A DNA stretch of 64,000 bases. It comes from Turbatrix aceti. Its lineage: Eukaryota > Nematoda > Chromadorea > Rhabditida > Panagrolaimidae. The translations under genes and the position numbers were made by a program. The first letter of the stretch is position 1; every line of letters starts with the position of its first letter. The notes beneath the pieces were generated by a model. The model saw nothing but the letters and a program-made list of their open reading frames with translations. It made no database searches and was not told where the DNA came from. The stretch is from assembly GCA_963969345.1 (NCBI GenBank), contig OZ017768.1:7836718-7900717 (forward strand). Reading direction: 5' to 3'. Below are positions 1 through 15,400 of the stretch, piece after piece.

Positions 1-466
1 CTGTGCCTGATGCTGCTGGGCAGCCTGAACCTGCATCATCTGCATGTGCTGTTGGCGCTGGTGGTATATGGCCTGTTGCTGGGGCGTCAGATGATGCATC
101 TGCGAGGGAAACGGATAGAAGCCGGGATTTGTCTGCTGCGGGTGCTGTGGACTGAAGAGACCGCCGCCAGCGGCGGGATTCGCATTTTGGTTGACGGGGG
201 TCGGAGTCTGGTGATCGCTGGAGTTGGACGCCGGCGCGGGCACAGACGAGGGACCGTAGCCCTGGGACGCCTGACCGGGGTGGGCGGTCGGCGTTTGGCG
301 GGGTGGAGACATCATCGTGGGTGGCGAGATTCCAGAGACCCCGGCGGCGGTGGAAGGACCGAAACGGGCCATTTCGTTGGGGGACATGATGCCACCTAGC
401 TGCTGGGGAGATGCGTTCTGTCGAGTTTGGATTTGGGATCTCAGTTCGGCTCTCACTTGTTCTGAT
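1..466 (-). CDS. Exon 7 of large co-regulator gene, open to window edge
   Basis: Acceptor AATTTTCAG before 466. The exon begins with a charged helix-like stretch (SEQVRAELRSQIQTRQN) and continues Pro/Ser/Gln-rich (MSPPRQTPTAHP) into a Gln/His/Met-rich end (HLTPQQQAIYHQRQQ). The frame stays open for 155 codons to base 1, so the C-terminus and any C-terminal domain lie outside the window. The following exons would be decisive for naming the protein. Confidence 0.75.
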   Translation of the reverse strand, partial: MRTSESRTEIPNPNSTERISPAARWHHVPQRNGPFRSFHRRRGLWNLATHDDVSTPPNADRPPRSGVPGLRSLVCARAGVQLQRSPDSDPRQPKCESRRWRRSLQSTAPAADKSRLLSVSLADASSDAPATGHIPPAPTAHADDAGSGCPAASGT

Positions 467-3400
467 CTGAAAATTTTAAATTTAGAAAAAATTGATATTT
501 TTTGTAAAACCCAAAAAAAATTTTATGGACATTTTGGGAATTTTATTAACGTAATTTTATAATTTTTTAAGAAAAAGGTTAGAATTGTTTATGGAACGTT
601 CAAATTTTTTTAGGTTTCTTTGGATCTTTTGAGAACAATATCCAAAAAAATCTAAAAATTCTCAAAAAATCCAAAAACGACTTAAAAAATAAAAAAAAAA
701 CTCAAAAAAAACACAAAAAAATATATTCAAAAATACTCATAAAAAATCTGAAAATCCCTGAAAAAAGGCATAGTGGTCCAAAAAAATCAAAAAGCAGGAA
801 ATTTACAAAAAACCTAATTGATCACAAAAAAAATCAACAAAAAAATACAAACCTCGAATTCGGGCGATTCGCAGCATTAGCCTTATTCTGGGCTACCCAC
901 TCAGCCTGCGACGGACCACCTGGCACCTGTTGTGGCTGCTGAGGACCCTGATGATACGGATTCACGTGCTGCGGTCCGCCGGCAGTCGATGGACCAAAAT
1001 TCGGTGAATTCATCGGTCCACCCGGATACGCTCCCGGTTGCATGGGATTCAGAAATTGTTGCTTCATCGGTGGATGCTGTTGTTGTTGCTGCTGCTGGCC
1101 GGCAGATCCCGCTGCCTGTGCAGCCAACGCCATCTGCTCTGCCTGCTGTGCAGCCTGCCTCTGGGCAGCAGCGGATTTTCGCTTGCTAGCTTTCTTCGTC
1201 GGCGCCGGTGGAGCCTGGGACTGGGTTGGGGGTACCTGGCCTGTCATATAGCCTCCAGGGCCGGGCCTCATCTGGTTGTAGTACGGGTGGGGTGCGGGGT
1301 ACATCGGGCCGGGGCCGGGACCCCAGTGGGACATCTGCATGTGCTGCATGTGGGCTGGCGGCATCTGGCCTGCGTACATGCCGGGGCCCATGCCCATCGC
1401 AGGGTGGCCCATGTGACCCTGCGGGCCTGGGGGAATGAATGCTGTCGCTGCTGATGATGTCATGACTCTGCAAAAAAATCAAATCAAAATTATGAAAAAA
1501 ATCAAAAAACCGCGCGTTTATAAAAAAAAATTTAAAAAAACCCCAAAAAAATCGGATTGTCCAAAATTTCCGAAATTAGGACAAAAAACATAGTAACAGT
1601 TAAAAAACAACAAAATTAGGCCAGCGATCAAAAATCTATTAAAAATACTGTGAAAACATGGAAAAATAAACCGAATCGACTTGCTTGCATACTTTTTTTT
1701 CGGGAACTCTCTTTCCATGTATGTGTCTCAACGAACAGTAAACGACGACTACGATGACATATAAAGAGACATCGCCACGATCGTCGTCGCAGTCGCAGTC
1801 GTGCTCCTCTCCTCCCTCCTCTTCTTCGACCGGCACCTGCCTTGCGCGGCGGTGGCGGCGGCGCGGCAGTACCAGGACCAGCGCGGCCCCGTCTCGCGCA
1901 AGGTCAGTGTTTAGAGTAGTATGAGCACCCAGCACCGAGTCCGAGTCACAGCCAGCCAGCCAGCCCCACGAAGGAAAGGAGGGGGGGGGGCGAGCGACGC
2001 TAAATAACAATGCTATATGCGACAACAACACAACCGGCGACCACCATCGCCACCACTACCGCCGAGATAGATGAGGAGCGCAAGCAGCTCAATGTGTGAC
2101 CCGTGAGGAACGGAGGGGAGGGGAGGTCAGTCAGGCAATCGGTCGTCGGGAGGACGACCACGATGGTGGTGGTTGACGGTTTACTTCTTTTTTTCTTTTT
2201 CTCGCGATTGTTTCGTTTCCGTTGCTTCTCATCAAGCAGGCGGAGGCGGAGGCGCAGTCGCTTTGCTCCTTCCGAGTCAAACTCAACTCAACTCACCGAT
2301 CCACCACCAGAGACCAATCGTTTGTGTTTGTTTGCATTTTCTAACCTTATTGGAGGGATATAAACCCTTTACACTCGACTCGCGCACCATCCGCCATCAC
2401 AAAACAACGAGCGACGATCAGACCAATCTCCCTCTTCGCTTGCGCTACTCTTTACACCTCTAACATGAGTATGCAATAAATATTTCCTGACACACATAAG
2501 CAACCGCAACCGTCAACCAAATCAACCGGTGGCGATGAAATATGCGACCACACAGACCAAAGTTATGTAGTTCCAGCGAAGACCGCAGATTGAGTGACCA
2601 CCCAGACCAGCACAAAAATTACCGTAAACAATAACAAAAACAAAACACTACAGCAAATGGAGTCCCCTCCGACCGGACAAAGCGGATGATCACCGATCAA
2701 CCCGACCGCAACAAAAACACAAAAACTGTGCCAATGAAGCAAAAATAGCAAAAGTATTCTTAAATTCAAAAAAAATCCTGCAAGGGCACATTTTGATCTT
2801 TTACACTACACTTTTTTTTAAATTTCTAATTTCTACAACATCCGGAGGAAAATAAAAAAAACTTGCACTAAGCTGATTAGCGCAGCCGTGAAGAAAAGTC
2901 CAACTTTTAGCAAGTGCATGCAAAAAAAATAACACAACACAACATCCAATGCCAATGCACTCGGAAAGGGGGGACAAATTTGTCAGCAACTAGCCAAGCC
3001 ATAAATCAAGTAAAGTATCCCTCAGTGCATGCGTGACTCCGCGGAGTCCGGACACGACCGTTCGTTTGGCTCTCCACTCCGTTCGTCTTGTCTTGTCTTC
3101 ACTTCTCTCCAAGTATCTTACTAGCAAGAAAGCAAGCACACGACAACTCGTAATAATGTTGTTTTTTTTTGCATTTCTCTTCTCCATCTTTTTAGACTAC
3201 TGTCAAAAAACTTGAAAGACATCCTTCCATCTGACCTGGCACTGTTGAAAGAAAAGAAGAGAAATGGTGTCCATGGCCGACTTTTGCTCGTTTCGTTTCA
3301 CCGCAACAAAAAAAAATTACTACGCATACATTGTGGAAGGAAAAATAAAATAAATAGCACAGGTTCAAAAAAAGCGGGAAACCTATGCTACGCCGACTGT

Positions 3401-6400
3401 CTCGCATCTGTTACGCTCCAATTGAGGTATTATTTAGTACTAGTGTGGTTTTGGTACGTGTGATTATGCAATTTACAGTAGGAGGAAAAAAAGTTTTTGG
3501 GCAAACACAAAAAAATGCTGTTTTTCGAAAAATGGCGGATTTTTAGAAAATGATATCATTCTCAAAAAAATTTCGTATATTTAACACAAATAACGTTTCC
3601 AAATTTTTTTTTCGTCCGCGCACCAAAAAACCAAAAAAAAAGTTCCAAAACTATTCAGTTGTTTTTTCTCGAGATAAATAATAAATAAAGTGAAAACGAA
3701 CGTTATCTAATGTATCGAATCGAATCAAATGGCCTGCAAACTGCCTGTCGGCGGGAAAAAATTTAAAAGAAAAGAAAAGAAAAGAAAAGAAAAGAAAACC
3801 GACAACGTATCCATCCAGCAACACGAGCAGTAGTGAAGAGAGGGTAATCCGCGTGACATGAGCCCCGAACACATTTTCTCATATCTTGCACATACACACA
3901 ACACAGTAGGGGGGTTCTACTACGGGCTGGATGCTGGCTGCTGGCTGCTGGGTGCAGGAGCAAAGGAAAAAAATTGAAGGAAGGATGCGATTGTTAACGT
4001 TTGTCATCATCAGCGCGCCCGGGCAGAGCCATAAACGCCGGCCGGCGAAAAATATGACACAATGAAGAGACGGAGGATGAAGGCGAGGAAAAAAAGAGGA
4101 GGAAGAAGAAGAAGAAGAAGAAGAAGAAGAAGGAACACGCCGCGAAAAAAAAGGTGGTGGTTGCTGCTGCTGCTGGCCGGCTGGGCTGAGCTGGGTAGCA
4201 CGCGTACGTGCCCTGTTAGACACTTTCTATTCTTTTTGCTAGCTGGGGTTCCTGACATTTATGCGAAGGGCAAAAAAAGGACTTTGATGGAATTTATGTA
4301 GATATTTTTGTAGCCCACAACAAACCAAACCGGAAAACAAGGTGACACCGGCAAAATATGAATATTATAAAAAGGTGTCAGTGTCAGTAGTGGTGTGCAT
4401 GCCCTCGCTTGACCCTACCTATTTATAATACAAAGAGAGGAGGAGAAAAGGAGTGACCATGATCAACAGACGAGACGAGTAGTCGTCGTCTGCGCAGGAG
4501 CGCGCGCGCGCGGGCGCGTAGGCAGGCAGGCATTTGCATCCAGCCAGCCTGCCTAACTGAGCAAGAGCAGACGAGAAGAAGTTAGAGGGGTACTCGGATG
4601 ATCACAAACTAGGGTGGTTTGTGTGTTTGGTTTGCGCACGCGTTTGTTTCACCGGCTGGCTGGCAGGGCAGGTGGCAGTCGATCGCACTTACTTACATAT
4701 CCGAGGTAAAAGATCGTTCCCCACCCCAAAAAACAGTGGACAGATATAAACTGTTTTTTTTGCAGATTCTAGTGATCCAGTTCGAAAAATCCATTTTGTC
4801 ATCCCATTTTGATCCCCTACGTGCCTACCGGAACGTCGAACGTCAAACGGAAGAGAAACCAAAAAAACAGTAGATACAAGACAAAACAAAACAAAACAAG
4901 AAATAAAATAAAATAAAATGTTCTCAAAAAATTAATCGTTCTCCATTTTTTTCTTCCACAACAACTACCACCACCAGCATCTCCTCACTCTACCAACTAC
5001 TACTATGCTATGCCTTTCCATCCATCTATCCTCCCTCCATCCATCCACCATCCCAGTCGTGGTGGTGGTGAGCAGCGGTCGGTCGTTACAATTTATTTTT
5101 TTTTTTGCGTTGGTTGCTGTCGTTCTTATATGTACCGGCTCGACCGGCTGGCTGGGCTGCCTGGCTAGATACTATATTTCGTTCACATTTTTATGTTATA
5201 TACGCTCTGGACAAAAAACTGAAAAGACAAGAGAGGAGGAGGTGGTTGGTTTACTTATGTGCATGTAAAGGTCGAAAAAAAACCAACCAACTACCCCTCT
5301 TCGTCCTCCTTACCCTTACGCGGCCGTTTGTCAATCGCCAGCGTCCGTAAATGGTACCACACCGCCGGGAGGGGAAAAGAAAACAGAAAGGTGAGGTTAG
5401 GTGACTGACTGACTTTTCAGGAATATTTTGTACGCCTGATGTTTCGTTTTGCTGGCAGAACTCAAAGGGACTAACTCAAGACTAAAGAATGAGCATAAGT
5501 GCATGCAAAAACTGCCTTTGGCCCAGTCTGAGACTCTCACGAGGTGAAAAAAAGTTTTTTTGCAAGGAAAAAGATGAACAATAGAAAAACTGCAAAACAC
5601 ATTTTTTTAAACTGGAAAGAGTTAACAAAATAATTGCAACAGAAAAAAAGAAGGTTCTGACGTGTTTGAAATTCGAGAAAAAAATTGAAAATTATCGTAA
5701 TCCTACTAAAACGTGACTCATGAATCTGACGTAAGTAAACCGACTTTTGCCAAATTGGGTTGGTTGTAGGAAAAAAAAATGACGAGTCAACAAAAAAAGA
5801 GGTTATCAAGGAAGTATTTTTTTTGTTGGATAAAAAATGCATTGGCAAAAACATCTGACGTTAGAAAATCTCAAATGAAGCAAGCTTCCACCGTTTCTTC
5901 GACAGTCCATAAGCCAAGACTACTATGTACTTTGCTTTCACATTTTTTTTTAAAAAAAACTTTGGCCTTCGTTCTTTCCAAAGAGTTTTTTTAAAAAAAC
6001 ATCTGCTTGATGACATCTGACCCAAAAGTTAGCTCTTTCAAGTATCCACAGCTTCAGCACCTATTTTTCACACTTGTTTGACGATTGTCCTACTATCAGC
6101 GAGTCTGCGTACAAAAAACTGTGCAAAAAATAAACAAAACAAAATAGCTTTTACCGTCAAAAATATATTTAGGTTCCAACGCTGCTAACATAAGAGAAAC
6201 CCAAGACACCAAAAACCGAAAATATAAATTCTGCAGAATAAAAAAGAAACAAATAAAAGAGGAAAAACAAGAAGCAAAACATACTAGGGCCCCATCCATG
6301 CCATGGCATCGCTGCGCTGCTCCTCGTTGTGATAAACAACAACGTGAGTGACGGCCTCGTCCGTAACCGTGGTCGTTGCTGACAACATTCCAGCATTCAA

Positions 6401-9400
6401 CAGTGGATTAAAAGTTGACAATTGTATGTATTTACAAAATCGTACATATTTGTTGATTTTGAACAATTTTTCTTCCTCAAAAACGCGCCTACGGTTAAAA
6501 GGAACGAAAAATCGAAAAAATCGGTTAGTCATTCGTTCTGGGAAGTATTTATGCATAAAAACTGCGGTTAACAGTTGGCGAACTGGCGTGAGTCATCCAT
6601 CGCTGCTGCCCTCTTACACGACCTAATCCGGGTACACGCAAGCTAGGTTGAATGGATGCAGTGCTATCTTATCAGGCAACCAACCCTGCAACGGTGCAAA
6701 GACCCAAAATCTTTTTTTTGTGTTATTCTTCCTTGTTTTTCACTATTTCACCTGTCTTTGCTTTTTCATGCGTCGAACGAACACCGCCGCCTGCATCCAG
6801 CCCCGATTCTTCTCTTTCCTCCTTGCTATCCTTCTCTTCCTTTCAAGGAACATGACGAGTATGAACAACGAACAACGATCCTGTTCCCAGCTACAAACAT
6901 ATCGTCGAATTCGAATTCGAAGCAAGCGATGGAGGGAGGGTAGGCAAGCTTGTGCAAGCAGCAGCAGCATCAACAGCATCAACAGCCTCGAAAGGCGAAG
7001 ACCGTTCGTCGTCTTGCTTCGTAGCCAGCCGCCAACGATCTAATATAATACATATCTCATCATTGTTATCGGTTCGTTCGGTTATGCTTGCGGCGATGCA
7101 ACCAACCAACGGTGGGGGTAGTGGTGGTGGTGGTCATTTGGGTAAACAACTCCCTCCCTCCATCTCGCACCAGCCTGACTACACAAGGCTCGTCGTCGGA
7201 TCTCAGTATGACTTGACGCTTCTCTACCCATTGTGCTCGCTGGGCTGGATGACAGGGGTGGCGGGCGAGGAGGGAAAAAGGAATACTGTCGCTCTTGGCT
7301 CTCGGCTGTTGGCTTTTGTACTGACTTGCTACGTGCGCTTTCTACTAAACATTTAGTATCCATCCATCCACCCATCTACAGGGTATGTACCTGTGTTAAA
7401 TACAATTTTTTTGGGGGACATCAAAAAAAAAGTATATGCACTGGTCGAGCGGCTAACAAAAACCAGACAACAAACGACCCTCGAATTGAATTTGAGTTCT
7501 TGCGCATTGACCAAAACACAAAATAAAAAAAGCTGGAAGCTACTCCAATTTACAGCCAGAAAAACAGGCAAACAGACGCCAGTTCTGATACGAGACAAAA
7601 GTAACCAAACAGGAAGAGAATAAAAAACAACCATGACATAAACACGTTTGCCTTCGCCTTCGTCGTCGGAGCCCGCGCACGTACAAAGTATTTAGGATGG
7701 ATGGGACTGGTCGGAATGGAGTGAAAAGAAAAAAAACAAAAACAAAAACAGAGACAAACACAAACCACTGCCACTGCCAGACAAATATAATCAAGTTCAG
7801 AATTCCATAAATTAGGTCTGGCAGGATGAAAACTCCCGGAAATTTGGTGGGTTCAAAGTCTATCGACAACCCAAATTTTTTTTTGGAACAAAAACAAAAA
7901 TTTTGAAAATTAAAAATTTTCATTGAACGGAGTAAAAAATTTCAAACAGCCAGAAAATGACCTCATAAAAATTTTTTAACGGCGTCAATGTGTTAAGTTA
8001 TTATTTAATTTTCTTCCGCCTTTGATTCCACCGAGCTGGTTTACAGGTAAAAGGGGGTGGCACACGCAAGAACATAACAACGACCCCTCCACAAACGGCA
8101 CTGGCCGTGTATACAAGAAAATTGTTATTACGTGTGTCGAAAAAATAAAATTATAATAAATACTAAAAGTCACCAGGAGAGGGGGATAGATGAGTGAAGG
8201 AAAGAAAAAAACACAAGACCGAACGAACGCGCATGCGTGCGTGCGCGCGCGCGTGCGAAGAGGCCGAGCAAGCAAGCCTAGCGCAAAAACAGGCCGCAGG
8301 GCAGAAAAAAAACATACACAAGCACGCAACACAAAAAAAAAAGAGAAAGAGAAAAGAGAGAGAAGACAACGAACGTGCAGCAAGCACAAAAAAAAAGAAG
8401 GGCCCGTGGCTGCCTGGCTGGGTATCCCACCAACCAGACGGGAGAGCAAGCAAGCCAGCCAGCAACCGAGCGAGCAAGCGAGCAAACCAGCCTGGCTGAC
8501 TTGCGGATGGCTGGTGGCTGGCGGCTGGCAGCGGGCGGCTTGTTGTGGTTGGACACAACGACGACGACGACGACGACAACGCAGGAGAAGAAGAAGGGGA
8601 ACAGAACCATACACCACCACCACCACCGCAACCGCAACCACGGACTTGGCCCAGGGCCCCCGGGCCTGCCTCAACAGGATGATGATGATGATGATGATGA
8701 TGATGCAGCGAGAAGAACGGAGCGGAGCAAAAAAAACAATGAGCCACAAGCGCTTGCCTGGCTGAGGTTGCAGCCCACAGCCCACAACCCACAGAGCACA
8801 GCCCAGAGCGCGTAAGTGGTGAACCAGATGTCAAATTGCATGCTTATGTCTTCTCACCGATTCGATCGGTGTTGCTGATCTAAGGAGGGTCGGGAGAGGA
8901 AGAAAGGCGGCCAGGAGGTGATCAACCGGCGAATGAATGACTAGTCCAACAAAGACGGGTGCAAAGTACGAAAATCCGAAAATCGACGGCGATCGGCGAA
9001 TGAAATAAATTGTGGGAAAACTTCGAAAACTTTGTGTTGTAATTTTTCGAAATTACAAACTTCATTTTTACCCCAAATTTTGAAAATTTGAAAACTTGAA
9101 TCAATTTTTGGCACTTTTTTCGTCTGCCGAATTTTAGTTTTTTTTTTTGAAAATACGCAGAATTTTTCTAAAAATTGTTTTTCGAATTTTTCGAACAAAA
9201 TTTAGGATCAAAAAATTTTATTTATGATATTTTTTTTGGGACTTCCAAAAAAACATTTGATCACCGAAAATATAAAAACTACTCCGAAAATGATTCAAAC
9301 ACGCGGAATGGAATGCAAACCCTTCCGACAAGGATGCAGGCGACGATCTGCAACACCTCCTCTTCCCCAAAAGTCGTCACCGTCACACACACATTTCACA

Positions 9401-12400
9401 ACACCTCAAAAGCCGAGCCAGCCCAGGCAAGCAAGCCGGTCGCCTCCGGTGTTGATGGTGGTGGTGGCTGCGGTGCGGTGGTGGTTGTGGTTTGAAGGAA
9501 AAACGAACACGAGAGATGCTGAGCAGAAAGAACACGAGCACCAGCACCACCAGCAGCATCAGCATTCAGCGCCAGTGCGACGACGACGACGACCAACCAG
9601 CCAGCCAGCCGGTTGCCTGGCTTGGCCTGGCTGGAGGGGAGACGAAAAGGAGGAAGGAAAAAAAAAGAGACTTTCTACCGATGTCACGCAGCCGTAGCAG
9701 TTTTTAGTTTTCGCTTCATTCTGGTTTTTAGAAGTCACAAAAAATCGGTTTTTGGAAATTTTTGGACATGAAAAATCTTTTGTTTCACAAAAAATATCTC
9801 ACGCTCTGTGAGCCTTTGAACTCGCATAAGACAGAGAAAGAGAATTCTCTCTCACCCGAGCCATCCATCCCTTCTCCAGATAACGTAAACCGTTAAGTAT
9901 GTATTCCACAAACTGAATCCAACAGGAGAGAATTATCACAAAAAAACGGCAGCATACCACCGAAGTCAGACGAAACAAGTCTTCCTGGGTCAACCCCGAG
10001 GAAAATAGTATCAACATACTATATTTTTTGTCCTGTTATCAATCAGGTTTTCACTACCTCACAAAAAAAGAGAAAACGAGCAGGTCGACCTTCCCTCGAC
10101 TCCAGTCATCCTGTTCTGTTCCCCCGCATGTATATATGTACTTTTCAAAAAAACATCCACTTGGAATGTTTTGTCACAGGGGTGATTGAATTAATGAAGA
10201 GCAGAGGAAAGCAACGAAAGCACACGGAAGGAACGGTTGAGTTGGGTCGCTCTGACACGGGCAAGACGCAATTAGGGGATTGTAGGGGGAAAAGTTGTGC
10301 AAGAGGCACTATGCCTAATTCGGTCAAAAGTCACTTCAGGAAAGCTGATACGGTGAAATTACGAGGAAAAGAAAGTAGTAAAAAGTGTTTTTTGGATGTC
10401 GTTACACGCAAACGCGAAATATTTTTGAGAAATGTGCTTTCGAATTTGCGAAATGGTCGAGTGAGTTGAGGCGCAAATTGGAAAAATCCTAGAACTCAGA
10501 ATAGGTTCCGGGTTCGAATCCTTGTTTGAACAACTTATTAGAATACATTTTTACAATCCTAAAAAAAGTTGTGAAAACTATGGTAATCGTGTTTTCGTGG
10601 CGGGAGCACTCGAATTTTGAAAAATCCACAAATACGCCCAAAATCAAAGACCTCGATTTCAGCCGCAACAAACAACCATCGTGAGGAAAATCGAGATGAA
10701 TGCTTGTGCTAGCTAGTTGTTGTGTCCTTTCTCACTTGCACTCTTTGCTGTCGCAAAAAAACGGCATGCCAGCCGCGATGACTAGCTAGTGTTGCTCGCT
10801 CGCTCGCCCGTGGCCTGGTCGGACGGCAGCCGGCTTTCTTTCTTTCCTACGGTGTCGTCACTCGATTCGACGTCGTTCCGTCCCGTGACGCCAGAGCGAG
10901 CGACCACAGGAAGGGGCTGCGGGCCGACGACGACGACGACGACGACGACGAAGCCGACGACCTACCATGACGTGTGAGGGAGGAGGAAATGCGATGCAAG
11001 TAGCCATACCGATGCTGCCAGTCAAGTTCCGAGAGTTTGCCAAAAATTATACACAAACAAATTCGATTTGTCTCAGTTCCATATTTTTTTGCAGAAAAAA
11101 AATTTCCAAAGCACTTGAAAATTAAATTCATTCTTAAAATTCCTGATAAATTCTGGGAAACTCAATTTTTTAAACGAACAAAAAATTATAAATACAAAAC
11201 GAACGAAAAGTCCAGAACACACATAATATTATGACCCCAACTCAACTCCCCCAGGATACAAAATGAGGTAAACCGACATCACGCAAGCCAACAGCCACAA
11301 AAGACAAAAAGAGAACGTGCTCGGCAATCCGTTCCATAAATATGCACACATCCGCATCCGCTATCAGATGTGGGAGCGAAGCCCGCAGCTCACGTCATGG
11401 CAACTTTCACGTGGCGCGCTGCTCTTCGAGGCCAAAGCAGAAGCCTCACATCATTCTTACGATGCAAAAACAGTAAGCATCATAAAAATTTAGGTCATAT
11501 CGAGTGACGCAGTCCCATGAAAAAAAATTGGTCTGACAAATTAACGCATCATGAACGTTTGTTTCGAACGTCATTTCATAGACAATAGTCAGTTCAAAAA
11601 ACATGGTAACAGTTATTGTTGCATCCCCAGACGCGGGTAAAAAAGTAATACACCAGCAGGAATCAAACCACATACTACAAAAGGGGTCACAAATCGAAAT
11701 TTTTACCACTCGGCTATCGGGAAAATTTAGTCCAATGTTTTGTTAAATAAAAATTGTTATTTTCTTTGCGAAATGCTTCGAAAAAAAGTTTTTTTTTTGC
11801 AAGCAAAAACTGCATATTTTACCCTATTTTAGAAGAATAAACAAAAAAAACAGGTGCTCTGAAGGCTGTCATGGTATAATAAATAATTAGATAGGAGTAA
11901 AAACGGCATGCTGACTGAATGGTGATACAGTACCAAATCCCCCTCACCCAGCAACAAGTCATTCACAGTCGTCGGTCGCCAAAGTTGCCAAACAGTCGGC
12001 TAGTTATAAATGGATACATCCTTACAACACAGCACAAAAGACTGAAGAAAGGGCAAGCAAGCAGCAGGCAGAGGACATCTCGGTCATTTGGCATGCGTAC
12101 CGCGCGCGAATGACGACCGAGACCGAGGCAGGCAGAAAGAAGAAGAAAGTGGGTGGTGGTAGAATTGTTGTGCCATTCATTTGGCCATTTTGGCCAACAT
12201 GGGCAAAACAAAACAAAATTTTTAGTTGAACCCAATTGTTTTGACTATCTACCAGAACCAGTAGGAAGAAACAAACGTTCATGTATGCCCCATTTTGGCC
12301 CGGAAGGGAAGGAAAGTGTCAATCACTCACGGTGTCACCTGTACAAGGTGAGGGACATGATCAGAGGAATATTTATGTTATGTCTAAAAAAAAGTCGCGC

Positions 12401-15400
12401 AAAGAATCTTTTTTTCTCCTTTTTTTGCGAAGAAAACCAGTTCAACAGCTGGAAGAAGGAACAAACGGTTTCAGTCAACAACAAAAAAGAATTGTTTGTT
12501 GGTAGCCCCTCCACGATCCACCTCGGTCACTCGCCCCGGTCCACGACCAAGTAAGTAAGCGATGACACTAACATAATTCACTTCACTCCCATCCTGCTAA
12601 GAACCGAAGCGACGAGTGTTGGTGGACGACGACAACGCGGGACTCGACTCATTTCGTTCTTTTCCTCCTCCTTCTTCTTCTTCTTCCTCCGAGCTTTGTT
12701 TTGTAAGGCACTCACCCAGCGCCCCGGCACCCCTGATGGCCGGTCACATTCTCTCTCATCCTCCCGCCTCGCGAGGAGGAGGCAAGTATGTATACTCGCC
12801 TGCCTGCCAAGGCAGACTGAGGATGGATAGGCGTTCAATGCTCAACAGCAGCAGCCGACTGACTCGAGGCTGGTTACAGAAGACAGAAGACAGGAGATGA
12901 GGCACAATTACCCAGATAAAGCCATGCAAGTCTCGATGACAGTTCATCTTGTGTGACAAGATAATTGTACTAATCTGTGATAAGCTAATTAAATACAAAG
13001 TGCCAATGAAAAAGGGGGCACCTTTTTAACAGAAATTATCTATCTATGCCAATTTTTTGAAGAAAACATAAACAAGTGAAAAGATGAAAACAAGTCAACA
13101 TCAACACTTTCTTCTTACGTGATCGTATCTTGAAAGAATTTTAGGAACGAACGCAAATAAGGGAACATGGTCCCCGGAACGATCGAAACTAGTTTGAAAA
13201 AAAAACAAAAGGGCAAAAATGCATTTTTAGAGTTTTTTAGCATCAAAAATCTAACAAAAATGCCATTGCTTGCATGGACCGAAAAAAGTGGCCCAAAATT
13301 TCTTCTAATCACAAAGTTGTGCCGTGCCATCCTCCACTTTTCCTGCACCGACCAATGAAACGCAAAGAGTAACCAAGCAGGATTAGTAGTCAAAAAACCA
13401 CCACTTTTGGGCCTGGCAGCATCGAAAAGCACGATAAACACCGCTGAGCCGAAGGAACACTTCCCATGCCCTGTGTCTCTTGTCTCTTGTCTCGTGGATG
13501 GTTGACAGCCTCCTCCTCCTCCTCCTAAATCCTGCTGGCACGCACCATGCCACAACAGAAGGACGGAAGGCAGAGCTTGCTTTGCCCCAAACTTGACCAC
13601 TTGGCTGGTTGGGGCGATGACCAACCAAAACTGCTGCTAAAAACTGCAGGCGCGCGCGCTAAACTGTGAGGAACCAGGCAGGCAGGCAACCGGGTGGCTC
13701 GTGCCTGTCCGAAGAGATGCTACATACTCGGATGCGTTCCTTTCGATGCCCACTAACCCTGTCCTTTTTGTCATGCCTGCCGGGTGGTGCAAATAAACAA
13801 AGAAACATCCAGAAGCAGAGCAACCCGTCCAGTGGAGTCGAGTAGGGGCGGCGGCGAGTAAGTGCCACCACGGACGGGCGACAAAACCGGATAGAGCTCA
13901 TGGCAAAGGAAAGGGGAAATAAATAAGCGGTGCCACCCTGGGATATTTTTTTTCAAAGAAAAAGTTACTGCAGTACTGAACAAAATTTGATTTTTTTTTG
14001 AAAATAAAAATTGGTTCTAAAAATTTGAAAATAATAAAAAAAATGGATTTAAGAAATTGTAAAAAAACAAAATACCATTTTGTCAACAAATAAAAATTTT
14101 CAACTTGTCTACTAAACAAATTTTTTTTTTTTTGAAAATAAAAATTAGTTCTAAAAAAATTCAAAATTTTTTAAATTTGAATTTTGGTAATTGTAACTGA
14201 GAAAAATGCATTTTGCCAACAAATAAAAAATTTTCACTCAACAAGAAAAAAAGTGATCTACCCCAGAGAAAGACAGTTTCGATAAGATCTAGATATTTAG
14301 CAAATTTCGACTCGTCAACATCGTTTTTCAACAATCAACAAAAAATCTCAAAAACGACATCTGGTGGCTGTCGAGGGTGGGTGAGGGGTAGTAATTGGTT
14401 TGAACGCCTAACGGCAATCGCAATCGTTTGTTCCGTCGTTCAATTTAATGTTTTTTGTCACCTCGCTTGCCAACCTATAATTCAACTTGCTACCATACTT
14501 GATTTTCTTCCAGAAAAGAAAAAAAATGTTTTTTTAAACCACTTGCCCTGGGGCATCATCTGACAATGGTCACAGCACCAGCCAACGAGTGTGGTCTGAT
14601 TTGGATGAAACAAACACCTGCCAGACAAACAAACAGACAAAAAACCGATGGACTGACTGATTGACCATCGTGACAGTCATTTGTGCGCCAGGTGACGCCT
14701 ATGATTTATAGTCAGTCAGTTGCCTGAGGGGATTTACTATTTAAAAAAAATCGGCAGATTTCAAGGTGATCCGACCCGGATCAGGCCAACTTCCCAATTC
14801 GTCGCCAAAGTGCATCAACGGCACGGAAACCAAACTGTTGGTTGTTGCGCCGTCCCAAAACAAAAACGGCATAAATATTGAATCAAGCAGACAGGCGGCA
14901 AAAAAGCATAAGGAAGCCGAAAAAAAGCCATATATCCCCCCTTTTTTTTGCCGCCACAAAACACGCAGCAAAATTTTTTGTTTGTCAAGGCAAAATGCTT
15001 CTGGGTAGCTCGGCGACTGACTCGCGGAACAAAAAATACTAACATAACCAAGTGACTTCCTTCCTGTCAGGCATCCATCCATCCGCCCTGCTCTGCCCTT
15101 AGTTAGATAGGTAGGGAGAAGTACAAACGAGGCCAAAACAATTCAAAAGAACAATAAAAAGCGTGCGTTTGATCGGAAAAAAGAATATCAATGCAATCGG
15201 ACGAAAAAATCAGGTAATACAAATTTTGCAAAAAAAGGCGGTATTTTTTTACAAAAACCCAAAAAAAAGAAAGGTAGCAAGAAAAAAAGTATAACTTGTG
15301 AAAAGGTGCATCCTTACAAATTTACGACACTGATAAAAAACAAAAAAACAGTAAACCTACAAACCGATTTTTTGAAGATTTTTGGACAATTTTTTTTACA

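Noticed and set aside
10..399. 129-codon plus-strand ORF
   Set aside because: It is the antisense shadow of exon 7 of the large gene, which has splice support and a matching phase.
7985..8834. Overlapping ORFs of up to 266 codons on both strands around 8.0-8.8 kb
   Set aside because: Low-complexity, built on ACG/GAT/CAC and CCAGC repeats; open on both strands alike, no splice sites, no domain; lies in an intron.
9224..9697. 157-codon plus-strand ORF
   Set aside because: Simple-sequence driven (poly-Val, His/Gln and Arg shadows on both strands) with no recognisable domain.
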